Positions 61,952 to 64,000 of a stretch of 64,000 bases of DNA are shown here, piece by piece. The DNA is from Bdellovibrio bacteriovorus HD100 (lineage in GTDB: Bacteria > Bdellovibrionota > Bdellovibrionia > Bdellovibrionales > Bdellovibrionaceae). The stretch is from NCBI RefSeq assembly GCF_000196175.1, contig NC_005363.1, positions 3,224,001 through 3,288,000 on the forward strand. The letters are read 5' to 3'. The notes beneath the pieces are model-generated. The model saw nothing but the letters and a program-made list of their open reading frames with translations, searched no databases and was not told where the DNA came from. The position numbers and the translations under genes were made by a program. Each line of letters starts with the position of its first letter. The first letter of the stretch is position 1.

Positions 61952-63363
61952 TGGAATGACGGCTGGGCTTCACGCTTCTGGCCGTCAACATTGAACATGC
62001 AGATCACTTCCGTGCAGACGCCTTTTTTTACGTTGAACACAGTCAAATCCGCATTTTCGATGATCTGATGAAGGCCGCGCCCCGCGCCACCTTTATTGGC
62101 ATTCATGCTTCCCGCCGAGCCATTGTAACAACTGAGCAGATAATCGATGATGATATCCTTGGTCAAAGAACCGAACGGATCCTTCACCCCCACGGCCAGA
62201 TAAACCCCGTCACTGGCGTAACGAAGCTGGGACTGCTGGTGGGTGTCCAGTTGAATTTCCTCTTTACGGGACACATGATTGAAAATGGATTTGCCGGTTG
62301 AATCCACCGGTGCATCATAGATCGCATTCATCAGCATTTCTTCAACCACCGTGTTCACACGGTCCAAAATGGTGGAACGAACCCCCATCTTTTTGAAGTA
62401 GCCGTACAGATCCTCACGAAGGGATTCCCGCTGGGTGGAGTTGGAAACAACTTTTCTTTGAACTTCCACACCCCAGGTCAGATACTTTTCGATGCCGAAA
62501 AGATCCTTGTTCAGAAGCTTTCCCAGCGCCGTCAAAACATAGCGAATGGTCGCGTTGCGGTCTTCGGCGTCCCGGGAAATGATATGATCCACATAACGAT
62601 TGCCTTCCAGAATGCGCAGGTTGCCCTGAACATCTTTACTGGTCAGCAGAATAGAATAAGGTGTCTTTTTGCCTTCGTGGACCTCTTTAAGGACATCCAC
62701 GCAGCCCTCTTCACACAAAACAACGTCATACTGGTTGTCGCGCAGGAATTCGCGCGCACCATCGGAGCTGTCGGCAATATCCAACTGAACTCCGGTGCCC
62801 CCCAATGCCATGCGGATCGGAAGCTGTTGCTTTTTTTCCGGCTCGACCAACAGAACGCGGCCACCCACTTTTTGGATTTTTTGCTGAGCTTCGTGAAGCT
62901 CGCGATTCAGGATCTCAAAGAGGCGCGCTTTTTCGTTGGTTTTCATAAGACGTTCTGTGAGGACATTGCAGTAAATCTGGAATAACAAGGCCTTAAAACG
63001 GTCCTTGTCCTTGGGATGAACATGGCCGAAATCCTCAGAACGGATCACAAAACATTCCACCGCCGACAAAGCCTTGACCGTGGTCGATGTTGGATTGGAC
63101 GTGATCACACTCATTTCACCGAACACTTCACCCGGGGTTTCCAGGGTGGCAATCACCTCAGAAGCCAGGGAAATTTCAACTTTTCCGGATCTCAAAAAGA
63201 ACAGAGAGCTGTTTTGTTTGCCCTCTTGAAGAATGAAGGACCCCGCCGCGAATGACTCGCAGTGAACCATGGCCGAAGTCTGCAAAAGCAGATCATCCGC
63301 AAAAGACTTGAAGAAAGAAAAGGCCCTAATTTCTTTGGCGATTTCAGCCGGGTGCAACTTCAT
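61936..63363 (-). CDS. cNMP-binding/receiver-like/HATPase fusion protein
   Basis: 475 residues. Residues about 15-130 are a cyclic-nucleotide-binding domain (FAAGSFILQEGKQNSSLFFLRSGKVEISLA, GEVFGEMSVI). About 168-285 is a receiver-like domain (GRVLLVEPEKK; the usual phospho-Asp is replaced by YDVVLCEEG). About 340-470 is an HATPase_c domain of the RsbW/anti-sigma type (EEMLMNAIYDAP, VGVKDPFGSL, KGGAGRGLHQIIENADL). There is no His-kinase phosphoacceptor domain, so it may act as a serine kinase/partner switch controlled by a nucleotide. The convergent 3' overlap with znuB is 16 bases. Confidence 0.85.
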   Translation of the reverse strand: MKLHPAEIAKEIRAFSFFKSFADDLLLQTSAMVHCESFAAGSFILQEGKQNSSLFFLRSGKVEISLASEVIATLETPGEVFGEMSVITSNPTSTTVKALSAVECFVIRSEDFGHVHPKDKDRFKALLFQIYCNVLTERLMKTNEKARLFEILNRELHEAQQKIQKVGGRVLLVEPEKKQQLPIRMALGGTGVQLDIADSSDGAREFLRDNQYDVVLCEEGCVDVLKEVHEGKKTPYSILLTSKDVQGNLRILEGNRYVDHIISRDAEDRNATIRYVLTALGKLLNKDLFGIEKYLTWGVEVQRKVVSNSTQRESLREDLYGYFKKMGVRSTILDRVNTVVEEMLMNAIYDAPVDSTGKSIFNHVSRKEEIQLDTHQQSQLRYASDGVYLAVGVKDPFGSLTKDIIIDYLLSCYNGSAGSMNANKGGAGRGLHQIIENADLTVFNVKKGVCTEVICMFNVDGQKREAQPSFHYFFV

Positions 63364-63468
63364 ATAGGCCCTATTATGTCTGTAGTTCCGGGCCCTTGGC
63401 CAGAATCGTCTTGAATATTCTTGGTAATCAAAGAAAATTAAGTCTATCGTCGGTATAGCGGAGGCCGC

Positions 63469-64000
63469 TTGTTTCCATTCATCCCCCTGTCGCCCACTCT
63501 TAACGTTCCCACTTACTATCTCGTTCTGAGTCTGACGGTTTGTATTGGTCTGATCTGGATCACCTTCAGGGCGGACAAGTTTGAACTGTCCCGCAAAGTC
63601 ACGCTGGACTTAAGTCTGATCATCATGGTCAGTGGATTTATCGGCGGACGCCTGTTTCATGTCTTCTATGAAAACTTTGAGCACTATCAAGAAGACTTCA
63701 CCCGCATCTTCTACTTCTGGAATGGCGGCTTTGTCTTTTATGGCGGCGCCATCCTGGCGGGTCTGTGCAGTCTGCTGTACATGATCTTTGTGGCGCGAGT
63801 GCCTTTTGAAGACTACCTGGATTTGTTTGCGCCGGTTTTATCCTTTGCTTACATGCTGGGACGAGTGGCCTGCCTGCTGGCGGGCTGCTGCTACGGAGGA
63901 GCCTGCGATCTTCCCTGGGCGGTAAATGGCCTGCATCCGACGCAGGCCTATGCCTCGCTTTGGGAACTGGGTGTGCTGTTCATTTTGCTGGGATCCGAAA
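63469..64000 (+). CDS. lgt: Prolipoprotein diacylglyceryl transferase, 3' end beyond the window
   Basis: TTG 63469 has GCGGAGG four bases upstream and the frame runs to the right edge. Membrane helices and Lgt motifs are visible: PTYYLVLSLTV, GGRLFHVFYEN, FVFYGGAILAG, LGRVACLLAGCCYGGAC and HPTQAYASLWELG. It adds the lipid to prolipoprotein Cys, the step before LspA. The second half of the protein is outside the window. Confidence 0.9.
   Translation, partial: MFPFIPLSPTLNVPTYYLVLSLTVCIGLIWITFRADKFELSRKVTLDLSLIIMVSGFIGGRLFHVFYENFEHYQEDFTRIFYFWNGGFVFYGGAILAGLCSLLYMIFVARVPFEDYLDLFAPVLSFAYMLGRVACLLAGCCYGGACDLPWAVNGLHPTQAYASLWELGVLFILLGSE

Noticed and set aside
1-64000. CRISPR arrays, insertion sequences, prophage, tRNA or rRNA genes
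   Set aside because: No repeat-spacer pattern, transposase, integrase or structural RNA sequence was recognised on either strand.

Overview
The window looks like a chromosomal segment of a predatory delta-proteobacterium-like organism, most probably Bdellovibrio (Bdellovibrionota). The evidence is the single flagellar export operon running fliL-M-N-O-P-Q-R-flhB-A-F-G-fliA, a short flagellin, many secreted proteins and lipoproteins without recognisable families, peptidoglycan enzymes, RegB/RegA, and moderately GC-rich coding. No tRNA, rRNA, IS element, prophage or CRISPR array was seen. Both edges cut genes: a secretin on the left and lgt on the right.

Layout. 1-2.2 kb: end of a Tad/Flp pilus operon (secretin, CpaF ATPase). 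2.2-8.2 kb: two unknown proteins, aspS, a PHA-granule-type small protein, and an RpoH-like sigma factor with a lysine-rich tail. 8.4-19.5 kb (minus): a small charged peptide gene, then the flagellar operon ending in flhF, flhG and fliA. 19.7-28.8 kb: a CsbD-like tandem pair, an L,D-transpeptidase, suhB, a SPOR protein, a zinc-protease-like lipoprotein and a UvrD/PcrA helicase. 29-33 kb: chemoreceptor, flagellin, KamA-type radical SAM enzyme. 33-44 kb: orphan exported proteins, an outer-membrane barrel, a GroES domain fused to a histone-H1-like tail, a class A penicillin-binding protein, a ferredoxin and an MBL hydrolase. 44-48 kb: a 1239-residue beta-propeller lipoprotein. 48.1-53.0 kb: the most interesting locus. 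53.2-57.2 kb: siderophore-interacting flavoprotein, lspA, regA/regB. 57.4-62 kb: a zinc-uptake operon with its own periplasmic His-rich protein, lipoprotein and outer-membrane protein. 62-64 kb: a cNMP/receiver/ATPase fusion and lgt.

Best candidate for an undescribed system: 48139-53005. A radical SAM/SPASM maturase is followed nine bases after its stop by a 38-codon gene, too short for ordinary ORF calling. It encodes a Lys/Pro-rich leader and a Gly-rich, single-Cys tail, as expected of a RiPP precursor. Next come a CHASE2-domain histidine kinase and, overlapping it, an NtrC-type sigma-54 activator. A near-consensus -24/-12 sigma-54 element (11 of 12 consensus positions) lies just upstream of the maturase. 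This suggests a ribosomally made, radical-SAM-modified peptide whose operon carries its own membrane sensor and autoregulates through sigma-54. The genes and motifs are read directly; the peptide modification, secretion and sensing are inference.

Other notable points: H1-like basic tails on two heat-shock-associated proteins (RpoH-like sigma and GroES), a strongly initiated five-codon leader ORF in front of flagellin, and paired palindromes between fliL and the CsbD genes.
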